Shown here piece by piece: positions 8,006 to 15,569 of a stretch of 21,923 nt of DNA. The notes under the pieces are model-generated. The model ran no database searches and was not told the DNA's origin. It saw only the letters and a list, made by a program, of their open reading frames with translations. This DNA is from JAVBNU01 sp031551265 (GTDB lineage: Bacteria; Cyanobacteriota; Vampirovibrionia; Gastranaerophilales; Gastranaerophilaceae). How positions within the stretch are numbered: the first letter of the stretch is position 1; each line of letters starts with the position of its first letter. The stretch is taken from assembly GCA_031551265.1 (NCBI GenBank), contig JAVBNU010000079.1, positions 1 to 21,923 of the forward strand, in the 5' to 3' direction. Made by a program: the position numbers and the translations under genes.

Positions 8006-9381
8006 TATAATTGCCCTCCTGCGGCTCTGTAGAGTGTTATATAATCAATTAATTTTGTAGTCTTTTTCTCTGCAAGTGTTTGTGCGCTATCTAACAGAAT
8101 ATTATTTGTGTTTAATAATTCAGGATAAGAAATCGTACCTCGTTTATAGCGGTGCTGAGATTGCCTGTAGTTATCGTTTTCAAGGTTATAATTAGATAAT
8201 GCACGTTTATAAATTGCGTCATCATTTTTTTGGTTGTAGAGACTGTCGTTCACTTCTTTAAACGCGTTTAAATCCGTCTGCTTGTACGCCTCAAGTGACT
8301 GCTCATAGCGCGATTTCATTATGTTTAAATTTGCAATTCTGCGCCCGCCCATAAATAAATCCTGTGAAGCGCTGGCTAAAAGAGCAGCGATTGATGAATC
8401 CCAGCTGAAAAATGTTCCCGGCGTTGCAGTGCTGAATGCCCATATGCCGAATATGTTGAAACGTGGCAACAGCTCTTTTCTTGCGACTCTTACATCAATT
8501 TTTGCTTTTTCAAGATTTTTTTCGGCCTGCATTACGTCAGGACGCGCGAATATGACGTCTGATTCAATATAATCAGGCGGATTGATGTGATTACCAAAAT
8601 TGTCTAACTTGCAACGTTGTAAGCTATTAATATTATCAGGCGATTCGCCGATTAATACTGCAAGCTGTGTTAGGGTTGTTTCACGCATTTTTAGCATGTC
8701 GTTTAAATCATTTTTCGCATTTTGCAAATTCTGTGTACTCTGATTCATTAAATCATCGGAAATTATGCCCCTTTGCAGTCTATGGGAGTCTCTTGTATTG
8801 ATTTCACTCAAGTTTTTAATTCTTGTGTTTTGCAGCTCAATCATTTTATCTTGTCGCATTAAATTGATATAAGCTGATGCAACATCACCTGCAAGCGAAA
8901 TATAAGCTGATTTTTCTTCGTATTGAGTGGCTTCATAATCTTTTTTGCTGCTTTTTGTCTTATCTCTGTTTTTCAACAAAAAATCAGCCTCGTATCCTGC
9001 TATGAAAGGTAAAATAAATGAATTTTTCTGAAGTGAAAAAGTCCCTATATCAGGTATATGTGTGCCGGCATAGCTGGGTGATACAATTGCGAATGGTAAT
9101 TCATTCCCAAAAGTCTTTTTGACTGTTTGACGATATTCTTCAACTTTCCAGGATGCTTTGCGTGCATCATGGTTGTTGTGGAGAGCTCGGCTGATATAAT
9201 CGAACAAGCAATCATCGTTAAATGATTTCCAAAACTCCATATTTACATATTCGTATTTTTCGTCGAGTTTATAAACATCAGTTTTTTTGCCAAACCACCA
9301 TGCATGAGATGGTAACGATGTCACAAGCAGCGTTACTACTGTTAGCATCAGTGTTAAAAATTTTTGCTGATTTAAAGCCAT
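8005..9381 (-). CDS. TolC-like outer-membrane efflux channel
   Basis: The product has 458 residues from the ATG at 9381. The first 28 residues (MALNQQKFLTLMLTVVTLLV, then TSLPSHA) are a clear signal peptide with a cleavage site after SHA; there is no lipobox cysteine. The rest is mostly long polar helices in two similar halves, with family segments such as SAYISLAGDVASAYINLMRQ, ARPDVMQAEKNLEKAKIDVR and SRYEQSLEAYKQTDLNAFKEV, typical of the TolC/NodT family. It forms the trimeric outer-membrane tunnel of the tripartite pump encoded downstream. An upstream TTG at 9420 is in frame, but it has no ribosome site and lies inside the predicted promoter spacer; the ATG at 9381 has AGGGA at proper distance. 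It is the first gene of the operon. Confidence 0.88.
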   Translation of the reverse strand: MALNQQKFLTLMLTVVTLLVTSLPSHAWWFGKKTDVYKLDEKYEYVNMEFWKSFNDDCLFDYISRALHNNHDARKASWKVEEYRQTVKKTFGNELPFAIVSPSYAGTHIPDIGTFSLQKNSFILPFIAGYEADFLLKNRDKTKSSKKDYEATQYEEKSAYISLAGDVASAYINLMRQDKMIELQNTRIKNLSEINTRDSHRLQRGIISDDLMNQSTQNLQNAKNDLNDMLKMRETTLTQLAVLIGESPDNINSLQRCKLDNFGNHINPPDYIESDVIFARPDVMQAEKNLEKAKIDVRVARKELLPRFNIFGIWAFSTATPGTFFSWDSSIAALLASASQDLFMGGRRIANLNIMKSRYEQSLEAYKQTDLNAFKEVNDSLYNQKNDDAIYKRALSNYNLENDNYRQSQHRYKRGTISYPELLNTNNILLDSAQTLAEKKTTKLIDYITLYRAAGGQL

Positions 9382-9408
9382 ATCATTCCCTAAAACTCTA
9401 TATCGGCT

Positions 9409-9437
9409 ATTATTCATCAATCGTTCAATTAGGTCAA
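9409..9437 (-). promoter_or_regulatory. Predicted promoter of the efflux operon
   Basis: On the minus strand TTGACC (9432-9437) and AATAAT (9409-9414) are 17 bases apart; each hexamer has one mismatch to consensus. The start point would be near 9402, giving a leader of about 20 bases that contains the ribosome site of the TolC-like gene. This placement rules out the TTG at 9420 as the translation start. The remaining divergent gap up to 9605 is A/T-rich; a weaker plus-strand pair TTGTTT (9546-9551) and TATATG (9568-9573) may serve the ankyrin gene. Confidence 0.6.
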
Positions 9438-9605
9438 CTAGTAATTTAGATAATATACAAAATAATAATTCTTATTTTAAAAGCCAATTTTTTAAACTTT
9501 TAGTGACTCCAACTTAACATTATGAACTAAAATATGTTAAAATTCTTGTTTTTTTGCCCAAGGATATTATATGATGTTTATATGAAGTATGAGGGAGTAG
9601 GAATT

Positions 9606-10895
9606 ATGAACAAACGAATTTTAGTTTTATTTTTAGCCATAATGTGTACAAGCAGTTTTGTAGCTGCGGAGGAAGTCGATATTGTACAAGAACAAACCAC
9701 GGAAGCGGCTGTTGAAGAGGTGCAAACTGCTCCGGTTGCAGATGTACAAGTAGAAGATACGGTGCAATTACCTGTGACGTTTGGCGATATAGAACTTAAG
9801 CCGGGTATTCTTGGTGATGACCCTGTTGCAGAAGAAGTCAAATTTAATAAAGTAGCGGTGCCTGAAGCAGAAACTGCTGCGGAGCCGACCCCCGAAGTCC
9901 CTGTTAGTGATGTTCAACCTGTAGCGCCTGTTGAAGAAACTCCTGTTGTTGAAACTCCGGCTGTGAACCATGAAGAGCCAAATCCTGAACCAACCCAAGA
10001 AATAAACTATGAAACACCCGTTGAAGAGCCCCCTAGCGTTGAAACTCCGGCTGTAAATTATGAAGAGCCGAATCCTGAACCAACCCAAGAAATAAATTAT
10101 GAAACACCCGTTGAAGAGCCCCCTAGCGTTGAGACTCCGGCTGTAAATTATGAAGAGCCGAATCCTGAGCCAACCCAAGAAATAAACTATGAAACGCCAG
10201 CTGAAGAAGCTACTGTTGAAGAAACTCCTGCTGCTGTGACACCTGCTGTAGATGAAGAAGTTTCGATATATGGTGATAGTGCTGCTGAAACTCCTGCAGT
10301 TGAACAAGAGGCTGTTAAGCCTGTTAAGCTTAAAAAAAATAAAACAATTAAAGAACCTAAAGTAAAAAAGATTAAACCTGAAAAAGTTAAAGCAGAAAAA
10401 GTGCAGGCTGAACAAAATCCTCAAGCCGGTCATTTGTATAAAGCTGTTGTCAATGAGGATTATAACGAGGTTGAACGACTGATAGCGTCCGGCATGAGCC
10501 CTAATACTGTGTATATGAGTGTGCCTATGGTAGTTAAGGCGATTCACAATAATAAACCCTATATGGTGGCACTTTTGCTAAAAAATGGCGTTGACCCTAA
10601 CACTACTTTTGCTGGTGGCTCGCTACTCGCATATGCTGTTGAGTCTAACAATCCTGAGACAGTGGGTGTTTTATTGCAGGCCGGTGCCGATCCGAATATT
10701 AAATATAAAGGTGACTACCCGTTGAATATTGCTATTATAAAAAAGAATACTGAAATCGCTCAAATGTTAGTACAAGCCAATGCTAAATGTTCAAAAAACT
10801 TTAAAGACCTCGCATTGAAATCAAAAGATGACAATATGAAAAATCTATTTATTCCTGTTAAATATGAAGCTCATTATGATTTTATGAATGAATAA
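9606..10895 (+). CDS. Exported Pro/Glu-rich repeat protein with C-terminal ankyrin repeats
   Basis: The product has 429 residues from the ATG at 9606, chosen because GGGAG lies just before it and a signal peptide starts there (MNKRILVLFLAIMCTSSFVA, cleavage near AA-EE). Residues about 25-230 are acidic and rich in Pro, Glu, Thr and Val, including three near-identical 30-residue units. Residues about 235-268 are a Lys-rich linker (KLKKNKTIKEPKVKKIKPEK). Residues about 276-400 are ankyrin repeats, with clear units such as VVKAIHNNKPYMVALLLKNG and LAYAVESNNPETVGVLLQAG followed by DPN turns. The likely location is the periplasm or cell surface, where the extended Pro/Glu part could act as a spacer and the ankyrin domain as a protein-binding head. 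The partner is unknown. A terminator follows at 10916. Confidence 0.85.
   Translation: MNKRILVLFLAIMCTSSFVAAEEVDIVQEQTTEAAVEEVQTAPVADVQVEDTVQLPVTFGDIELKPGILGDDPVAEEVKFNKVAVPEAETAAEPTPEVPVSDVQPVAPVEETPVVETPAVNHEEPNPEPTQEINYETPVEEPPSVETPAVNYEEPNPEPTQEINYETPVEEPPSVETPAVNYEEPNPEPTQEINYETPAEEATVEETPAAVTPAVDEEVSIYGDSAAETPAVEQEAVKPVKLKKNKTIKEPKVKKIKPEKVKAEKVQAEQNPQAGHLYKAVVNEDYNEVERLIASGMSPNTVYMSVPMVVKAIHNNKPYMVALLLKNGVDPNTTFAGGSLLAYAVESNNPETVGVLLQAGADPNIKYKGDYPLNIAIIKKNTEIAQMLVQANAKCSKNFKDLALKSKDDNMKNLFIPVKYEAHYDFMNE
9951..10220 (+). repeat. Three tandem 90-bp coding repeats
   Basis: The unit starts at 9951, 10041 and 10131 with GA(A/G)ACTCCGG and encodes 30 residues of the form ETPAVNYEEPNPEPTQEINY plus a Pro/Glu tail. 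The first two junctions are almost identical at DNA level; the third unit diverges at its end. The period is a multiple of three, so copy number can change without breaking the frame. Confidence 0.9.
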
Positions 10896-10915
10896 ATTTT
10901 TTCACACAAATTGAT

Positions 10916-10944
10916 AAGCCTCTAGAATACTCTAGAGGCTTTTT
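10916..10944. terminator. Rho-independent terminator after the ankyrin gene
   Basis: Perfect 11-base arms AAGCCTCTAGA (10916-10926) and TCTAGAGGCTT surround a 4-base loop, and a T-run follows on the plus strand. The A residues before the left arm make it partly usable for the convergent minus-strand gene at 10963 as well. Confidence 0.9.
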
Positions 10945-10962
10945 GATATAAGAAAGGAAAAT

Positions 10963-11655
10963 TTATACGTTTGTTGCAAAATCTGCGTATTTGAAATTGC
11001 CCGGGTTATTTAATTTATTAAAAATATTATTGAAATTATTTAGGTTTAACTCCATTTTTTTTTGTTTTTCCTCAAATAGTTTCTTCATAGAATTATCAGA
11101 GTTCTCCATAACAGCTGTCAATATATTCAGTGTTCCTTGCAATTCATCACGCTCATTTTCTAATTTTTGTTTTTTTTCATCTGAAATCATGTAATCCACT
11201 TCTTTTTTGCCGTCAGGTGAAATTTTAGTATGGGTAATAAATCCGTCAGGTGCACAACAGTAGTGATTTACTGTCCCGGTTTCGTTAGCGTATTCAATTA
11301 TTATTTTTTTCAGTAAATTCACTTGACCTTCGGGATTTTGGTAATAGTGTTGAATAATCATTCCTGCACTATCGTTTAATTCTTGTTCAAACTCATATTT
11401 TACGCCGCCTGACTCATCAAACTCGATACTCTCTTCTACAAGTTCTGCATTTTTTTGTTTTGCTAACTTGCATAATTCTGCGGCAACTTTTTTACGATTT
11501 CCGGCCTGTTCGTTGATAATTCTTGGTCTGATTGATTTATTAAATATACTTTTATCCATAGCCTCGGTTGCTTTACGTTGTTTGCCAACGTTTTCTTCGC
11601 CGCCGCTGCTTTGAGTATTTAAGATATTTAAATTACTTTCGATTTCTGGTATCAT
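10963..11655 (-). CDS. Hypothetical protein with C-terminal coiled coil
   Basis: I do not recognise this 230-residue family. There is no signal peptide or membrane helix. Residues 1-60 are polar and probably loosely folded. Residues about 60-155 look like a compact alpha/beta domain (KYEFEQELNDSAGMIIQHYY, NHYCCAPDGFITHTKISPDG). Residues about 158-215 are a strongly helical, Lys/Glu/Asn-rich stretch with heptad character (KKQKLENERDELQGTLNILT, MKKLFEEKQKKMELNLNNF). The ATG at 11655 follows AGGGA at good spacing. It converges on the ankyrin gene and is divergent from mnmG. A cytoplasmic scaffold or secreted effector without a classical signal are both possible; nothing here decides between them. 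Confidence 0.7.
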   Translation of the reverse strand: MIPEIESNLNILNTQSSGGEENVGKQRKATEAMDKSIFNKSIRPRIINEQAGNRKKVAAELCKLAKQKNAELVEESIEFDESGGVKYEFEQELNDSAGMIIQHYYQNPEGQVNLLKKIIIEYANETGTVNHYCCAPDGFITHTKISPDGKKEVDYMISDEKKQKLENERDELQGTLNILTAVMENSDNSMKKLFEEKQKKMELNLNNFNNIFNKLNNPGNFKYADFATNV

Positions 11656-11836
11656 TTTTTCCCTACTAATACTTTTTTGACTTTCACATTTTTTACAAGG
11701 ATGGTGAATAAAAAAAATTGCGTGATATTTTTTAAGTTTTTTTTTGTTAAAAACATGAAAAGGCGTATTTACTGCATTATAGGCAAAATATTTGATGTTA
11801 TATTTCTTAACAATCGTTATATTTTTTCTTTTGTTT

Positions 11837-11842
11837 TATAAT
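11837..11842 (+). promoter_or_regulatory. TATAAT box six bases before the mnmG start
   Basis: A consensus -10 hexamer (TATAAT, 11837-11842) ends six bases before the mnmG ATG, so transcription would start at or next to the A of the start codon. No Shine-Dalgarno is present upstream of this ATG. No good -35 hexamer is seen 16-18 bases upstream, so the assignment is tentative. The rest of the 11656-11836 gap is A/T-rich with long T tracts and no other feature I can support. Confidence 0.4.
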
Positions 11843-11848
11843 TTACCT

Positions 11849-13699
11849 ATGTTTAAATACGATGTAATAGTAGTAGGCGCTGGACATGCCGGATGTGAGG
11901 CAGCGATTTCTGCTGCCAGGTTGGGCGCAAAGGTACTTTTAACGACTCTAAATATTGACAATATCGCGCTAATGCCATGCAACCCTGCAATTGGCGGCCC
12001 CGCAAAGTCTTGTCTTGTGCGCGAAATTGATGCACTTGGCGGTGTCATGGCAATAGCTGCTGATGCGACTTATATGCAAATGAAAATGCTAAACTCCTCT
12101 CGTGGCCCAGCAGTGCGTGCTTTACGCGCACAATCCGATAAAAAAGAATATATGAACTTCATGAGAAATATTATTGAAAAAGAACCTAATATTTCGCTGA
12201 AACAGTGCATGGTTACAGAGCTTGTTATAAAAAATGACAGAATAGCTGCCGTAAAAGATGAATTTGGAATAGAATATTCATGTGGCGCTGTTATTTTGAC
12301 CACAGGAACATCATTAGAAGGCAAAATTTGGATTGGTTTGCAATCCTTTTCAGCCGGCAGGCTCGGTGAACGCCCGGCTGAAGGACTTTCTGCTTCACTC
12401 AAAAAGCTGGGTATAACTTTAGGAAAGCTAAAAACAGGTACGCCTGCTCGTATTGACGGACGGACTGCCGATTTTTCTAAAATGACAATTCAACCGGGTG
12501 ATGATGAACTTCATTTCTTTTCTTTTTTGCCTGATAGACCTATCAGGGAACAGTACCCGTGCTATTTGACAAGAACAAATGAAAAAACTCACGAAATTAT
12601 TAAAGCTAACCTCGATAAATCACCGATGTTCGCAGGAATGATTGAAGGAATCGGCCCGAGATACTGCCCTTCAATCGAGGATAAAGTTGTTCGTTTTTCA
12701 CACAATCCTTCACATCATATTTTTATTGAGCCGGAAGGCAAAAATACATATGAAATGTACATTCAAGGTTTTTCAAGCAGCTTGCCTCACGATGTTCAAA
12801 TTCAAATGATACATTCGCTGCCGGGGCTGGAAGATGTTCATATTATCAAGCCGGCTTATGCTGTCGAGTACGACTATGTGCCGGCTGTTCAGCTGAATCA
12901 TAACTTAATGCTGCAAAAAATAAAAGGAATTTTCTGTGCCGGCCAAATTAACGGCACAAGCGGCTATGAAGAGGCGGCAGCGCAGGGACTTGTTGCTGGA
13001 ATTAATGCAATAAAGTACCTTGATAACTCTGAAATGATTGAGCTTTCACGAAGCTCTTCTTATATAGGCACTCTGATTGATGATTTGGTAACAAAAGATA
13101 TTCAAGAGCCTTATAGAATGCTCACATCGCGTTCCGAATACAGACTTTTGCTGCGCCAAGACAACGCAGACGCTCGTTTAACACCGCTTGGATATAAAGT
13201 AGGTTTGATATCTGAGGAACGTTGGGCAATGTTTAATAAAAAGCAAGAAACAATCGCTGCTGAGTCCGAACGTTTGGCTGTGGACAAAGTTTCTGCGAAT
13301 GAGGGTGTTAACGCCGTTTTAGCTAAATATAGCGAACATATTGACCGCGGGATAAAGCTTGCTGATTTGATTAAACGTCCAAACATTGACTACTCAATAT
13401 TAAAAGAACTTGATTCTAAAACTGCTGAATTTGATTTGCCTCGCGATATTTATGAACAGGTTGAAATTGAGTATAAATACGCAGGTTATTTGAAACGTCA
13501 GGAACAGCAGGTCGATATTGGCGACAAACTCGAAAAAATCAAAATCCCCGAGGATATTGACTATTATAAAATTAAACACATATCTACCGAAACAAAAGAT
13601 ATACTTGCAAAAATAAGACCTGCTAATCTTGCTCAAGCCTCGCGAATTGGCGGTGTAAAGCCTGCCGATATTTCGGTTTTGATGGTTATTTTAAAATAA
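11849..13699 (+). CDS. mnmG: tRNA U34 carboxymethylaminomethyl modification enzyme MnmG (GidA)
   Basis: The 616 residues match the usual length and sequence of MnmG. The FAD-binding N terminus is FKYDVIVVGAGHAGCEAA, with the Rossmann GxGxxG at residues 10-15. Other family blocks are MPCNPAIGGPAKSCLVREID, LKTGTPARIDGRT, GPRYCPSIEDKVVRF, GQINGTSGYEEAAAQGL and MLTSRSEYRLLLRQDNAD. The C-terminal helical domain that contacts MnmE ends SRIGGVKPADISVL. With MnmE it installs the cmnm5 group on U34 of tRNAs reading NNA/NNG codons. The ATG at 11849 is chosen because the family begins here; upstream in-frame codons encode a hydrophobic run foreign to MnmG. Its stop is one base from that of the convergent gene. 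Confidence 0.98.
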   Translation: MFKYDVIVVGAGHAGCEAAISAARLGAKVLLTTLNIDNIALMPCNPAIGGPAKSCLVREIDALGGVMAIAADATYMQMKMLNSSRGPAVRALRAQSDKKEYMNFMRNIIEKEPNISLKQCMVTELVIKNDRIAAVKDEFGIEYSCGAVILTTGTSLEGKIWIGLQSFSAGRLGERPAEGLSASLKKLGITLGKLKTGTPARIDGRTADFSKMTIQPGDDELHFFSFLPDRPIREQYPCYLTRTNEKTHEIIKANLDKSPMFAGMIEGIGPRYCPSIEDKVVRFSHNPSHHIFIEPEGKNTYEMYIQGFSSSLPHDVQIQMIHSLPGLEDVHIIKPAYAVEYDYVPAVQLNHNLMLQKIKGIFCAGQINGTSGYEEAAAQGLVAGINAIKYLDNSEMIELSRSSSYIGTLIDDLVTKDIQEPYRMLTSRSEYRLLLRQDNADARLTPLGYKVGLISEERWAMFNKKQETIAAESERLAVDKVSANEGVNAVLAKYSEHIDRGIKLADLIKRPNIDYSILKELDSKTAEFDLPRDIYEQVEIEYKYAGYLKRQEQQVDIGDKLEKIKIPEDIDYYKIKHISTETKDILAKIRPANLAQASRIGGVKPADISVLMVILK

Positions 13700-13700
13700 T

Positions 13701-14081
13701 TTATGGCGTCGGTTTACTTTTGAATAAATTAACGATACCATCTTTGCACCATTTAAACCCGTTACATGTATGTTCCCAACCACCCTTAGCCCAGTTTATG
13801 GGATTTAATTTTGCCAACACTGCCGGCTGACGTAATGCATATCCTATCCCAATTACGGATGCTGCTGCAACCCCGATTAAGCCCCAAAATTTCCAATCAA
13901 AATTCTTTTTAAGGCTGCCATGTTTGCTGACAAATTCATCACGTATTGGCATATTAGCCATTGCTCTGGCCGGCATGCAGTTGTAATTATCTAACTCGGG
14001 CAGCGTGTTGCGTAAGTCACTTGGCATCAAAACGCCACATTCTACTAGCTGTGAATAATTAATTGCTGGAATTCTTGACAT
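13701..14081 (-). CDS. Small single-pass membrane protein, unknown
   Basis: This 126-residue protein has no family I recognise. Residues 1-62 are polar, with Pro, Asn and Cys (NYSQLVECGVLMPSDL, NYNCMPARAMANMP). Residues about 66-84 form one hydrophobic helix (WGLIGVAAASVIGIGYAL). The rest is short and basic (NPINWAKGGWEHTCNGFKW, ending LFKSKPTP). An AAGG ribosome site precedes the ATG. Its layout (soluble N part, Gly/Ala-rich helix, short tail) loosely resembles the small membrane protein at 17118-17528, but I see no convincing residue-level alignment. It converges on mnmG with a one-base gap and no visible terminator. Confidence 0.65.
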   Translation of the reverse strand: MSRIPAINYSQLVECGVLMPSDLRNTLPELDNYNCMPARAMANMPIRDEFVSKHGSLKKNFDWKFWGLIGVAAASVIGIGYALRQPAVLAKLNPINWAKGGWEHTCNGFKWCKDGIVNLFKSKPTP

Positions 14082-14144
14082 AACTAACCTTATAAATTAC
14101 CTTACATATATAATAAAAACATTTGCGCTTGAAAAATTGCCTTT

Positions 14145-14173
14145 TTGACAAAATATTACAAAATCTTTATACT
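14145..14173 (+). promoter_or_regulatory. Near-consensus sigma70 promoter
   Basis: TTGACA (14145-14150, perfect -35) and TATACT (14168-14173, one mismatch) are separated by 17 bases. The predicted start near 14180 gives a leader of about 65 bases before the TTG start at 14245. It should drive the two-gene operon 14245-16802 and is the strongest promoter-like site in the window. Confidence 0.8.
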
Positions 14174-14244
14174 ACTTTGACATTTTAGGCCTGTTTATCT
14201 ATCATGGCATCATAGACTATTAATTTTTTGAAGGTGAGGATTCA

Positions 14245-15567
14245 TTGTACAATAAAGACGAAATTATAGAGCTCCTGACTAAGGAAAAATTCTATATTGA
14301 CAGTTTTATTTTCGACGCTTTTATTAAAAATTGGAGCATTGAGCCAATATACGAGAATGAAAATAATGTCGAATATTATGACGACGAAACATTAGCCAAA
14401 ATCAGGGACGGACTGCATGGCAAGGCGCCAAAGCCTAGAGGCAGAAAACCTAAAACAGCAGAGGTAGTGGAAGAAACACCCGCTCCAAAAGCTACTGAAA
14501 AAAAAGAAACTAAAGCAGAAGATGAACCTAAAAAGCCTGCAAAACGTGGACGTCCTCCGAAAAAAGCTAAAGAAGTTGAAGTAATTGAGGCTGTTGATGA
14601 AAAACCGAAAACAACTGTAGAAAAAGATTCTGCTCAAGAATCTGTAGCGATTCCTCCTACTGCAATTGAGGTTGACGAGGATATAGTTTTTGAACCGGCA
14701 CCGAAAGCGCCTAAAAAGCCTAAAACCAAAACGGCAAAAACTGAGAAGAAAGAAGCGCCGAAAGAAGAAAAAATTGTAGAAGAAATTATTCCGGAAATCG
14801 TTGTTGAAAAGCCAAAAGCAGTTGCAAAACAAGAAAAGGTTGTTGAAGTCAAACAAGATAAAGTCAAACAAGAAACACCTGTTGCAGAAAAAGAACCGCC
14901 TCAAAAACAAGAAATTGTGGAAGAAATCATAGAAATAAGTAAGGCAGAAGTTATCGAAATTGTTGAAAATGATGACGATGAAGATGACGACGCATTCTTT
15001 GATTATGAATTTGCGGGCGAGTTTCAGGTTGACGAGGATGAAAATATACCTGTAAAACCAGCTGAAACTAAAGTAGAAGTAAAAAAAGAAGAACCGCAAA
15101 TTAAAGAAGCGCCTAAAGCTGAAATAAAACCTGAACCTGCTGAGGATAAAAGCGCGCCGTTAAAAGATATTTCTAAAAAAATGGACGCTTTGACCACCCC
15201 AATTATAATCCCTGAAAAAGAAGATAAACCTGCTGTGGCGAAGTCTTTTGAATTGGAGCCGGTGCAAAAAAAGAAAGCTGATTTGAAAAATCTGACTGTG
15301 GATATTTCTAACCAAACGCTTTCACTGCTTGCCGGAGCGCTCGCGCAGAAAATTTCTTCAGAGGTCAGCCAACATCTCAAAAATGCTGAATTTATTGAAA
15401 AAGCGATTAATGCCGGCGAAATTAAAAGTGACAATAAAGCTCTCAGAGATAAGCTGAAAGAGGTTGTTGCCGACAATAAAGTCTTGATTCAAAAGCTCCA
15501 GGCGCTTGATGCTGAGAACAAAAAATTTGTCAAAGTTGTTGGTAATTTGTACAAAAAAATTGATTAG
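14245..15567 (+). CDS. Lys/Glu/Pro-rich protein with AT-hook-like motifs and C-terminal coiled coil
   Basis: The 440-residue protein starts at TTG (14245), which has a strong site AAGGTGAGG five bases upstream; no in-frame ATG occurs until about residue 313. Residues 1-58 are a small folded domain whose pattern (SIEPIYENENNVEYYDDETL) weakly recalls a MerR-type DNA-binding helix-wing. Two AT-hook-like clusters follow: PRGRKPK (64-70) and KRGRPPKK (100-107), the second containing the core RGRP. Residues about 110-340 are low-complexity Lys, Glu, Ala, Pro and Val, with an acidic patch near 238-250. The last 85 residues are helical (ALRDKLKEVVADNKVLIQKL). It could be a nucleoid-associated or DNA-tethering protein; that is inference. 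It lies two bases before the nucleotidyltransferase gene. Confidence 0.75.
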   Translation: MYNKDEIIELLTKEKFYIDSFIFDAFIKNWSIEPIYENENNVEYYDDETLAKIRDGLHGKAPKPRGRKPKTAEVVEETPAPKATEKKETKAEDEPKKPAKRGRPPKKAKEVEVIEAVDEKPKTTVEKDSAQESVAIPPTAIEVDEDIVFEPAPKAPKKPKTKTAKTEKKEAPKEEKIVEEIIPEIVVEKPKAVAKQEKVVEVKQDKVKQETPVAEKEPPQKQEIVEEIIEISKAEVIEIVENDDDEDDDAFFDYEFAGEFQVDEDENIPVKPAETKVEVKKEEPQIKEAPKAEIKPEPAEDKSAPLKDISKKMDALTTPIIIPEKEDKPAVAKSFELEPVQKKKADLKNLTVDISNQTLSLLAGALAQKISSEVSQHLKNAEFIEKAINAGEIKSDNKALRDKLKEVVADNKVLIQKLQALDAENKKFVKVVGNLYKKID

Positions 15568-15569
15568 CT

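Noticed and set aside
8005..9381. Type I protein secretion system (TolC plus HlyD plus ABC)
   Set aside because: The ABC part is a soluble double ATPase with two ABC-2 permeases, as in YbhGFSR-type efflux, not a fused HlyB-type exporter, and no RTX substrate is nearby.
9768..10547. Long minus-strand frame (259 codons) opposite the ankyrin gene
   Set aside because: It mirrors the Pro/Glu repeat codons, giving a Phe/Arg/Ser-rich product with no ribosome site. The plus-strand gene has a signal peptide and ankyrin fold.
11792..11848. Upstream extension of mnmG
   Set aside because: The extra 19 codons are a hydrophobic run absent from MnmG, without a ribosome site; the family begins at FKYDVIVVGAG.
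14392..15099. Minus-strand frame (235 codons) opposite the Lys/Glu-rich gene
   Set aside because: Its Phe/Arg-rich composition is the complement of Lys/Glu codons; no start site or domain.
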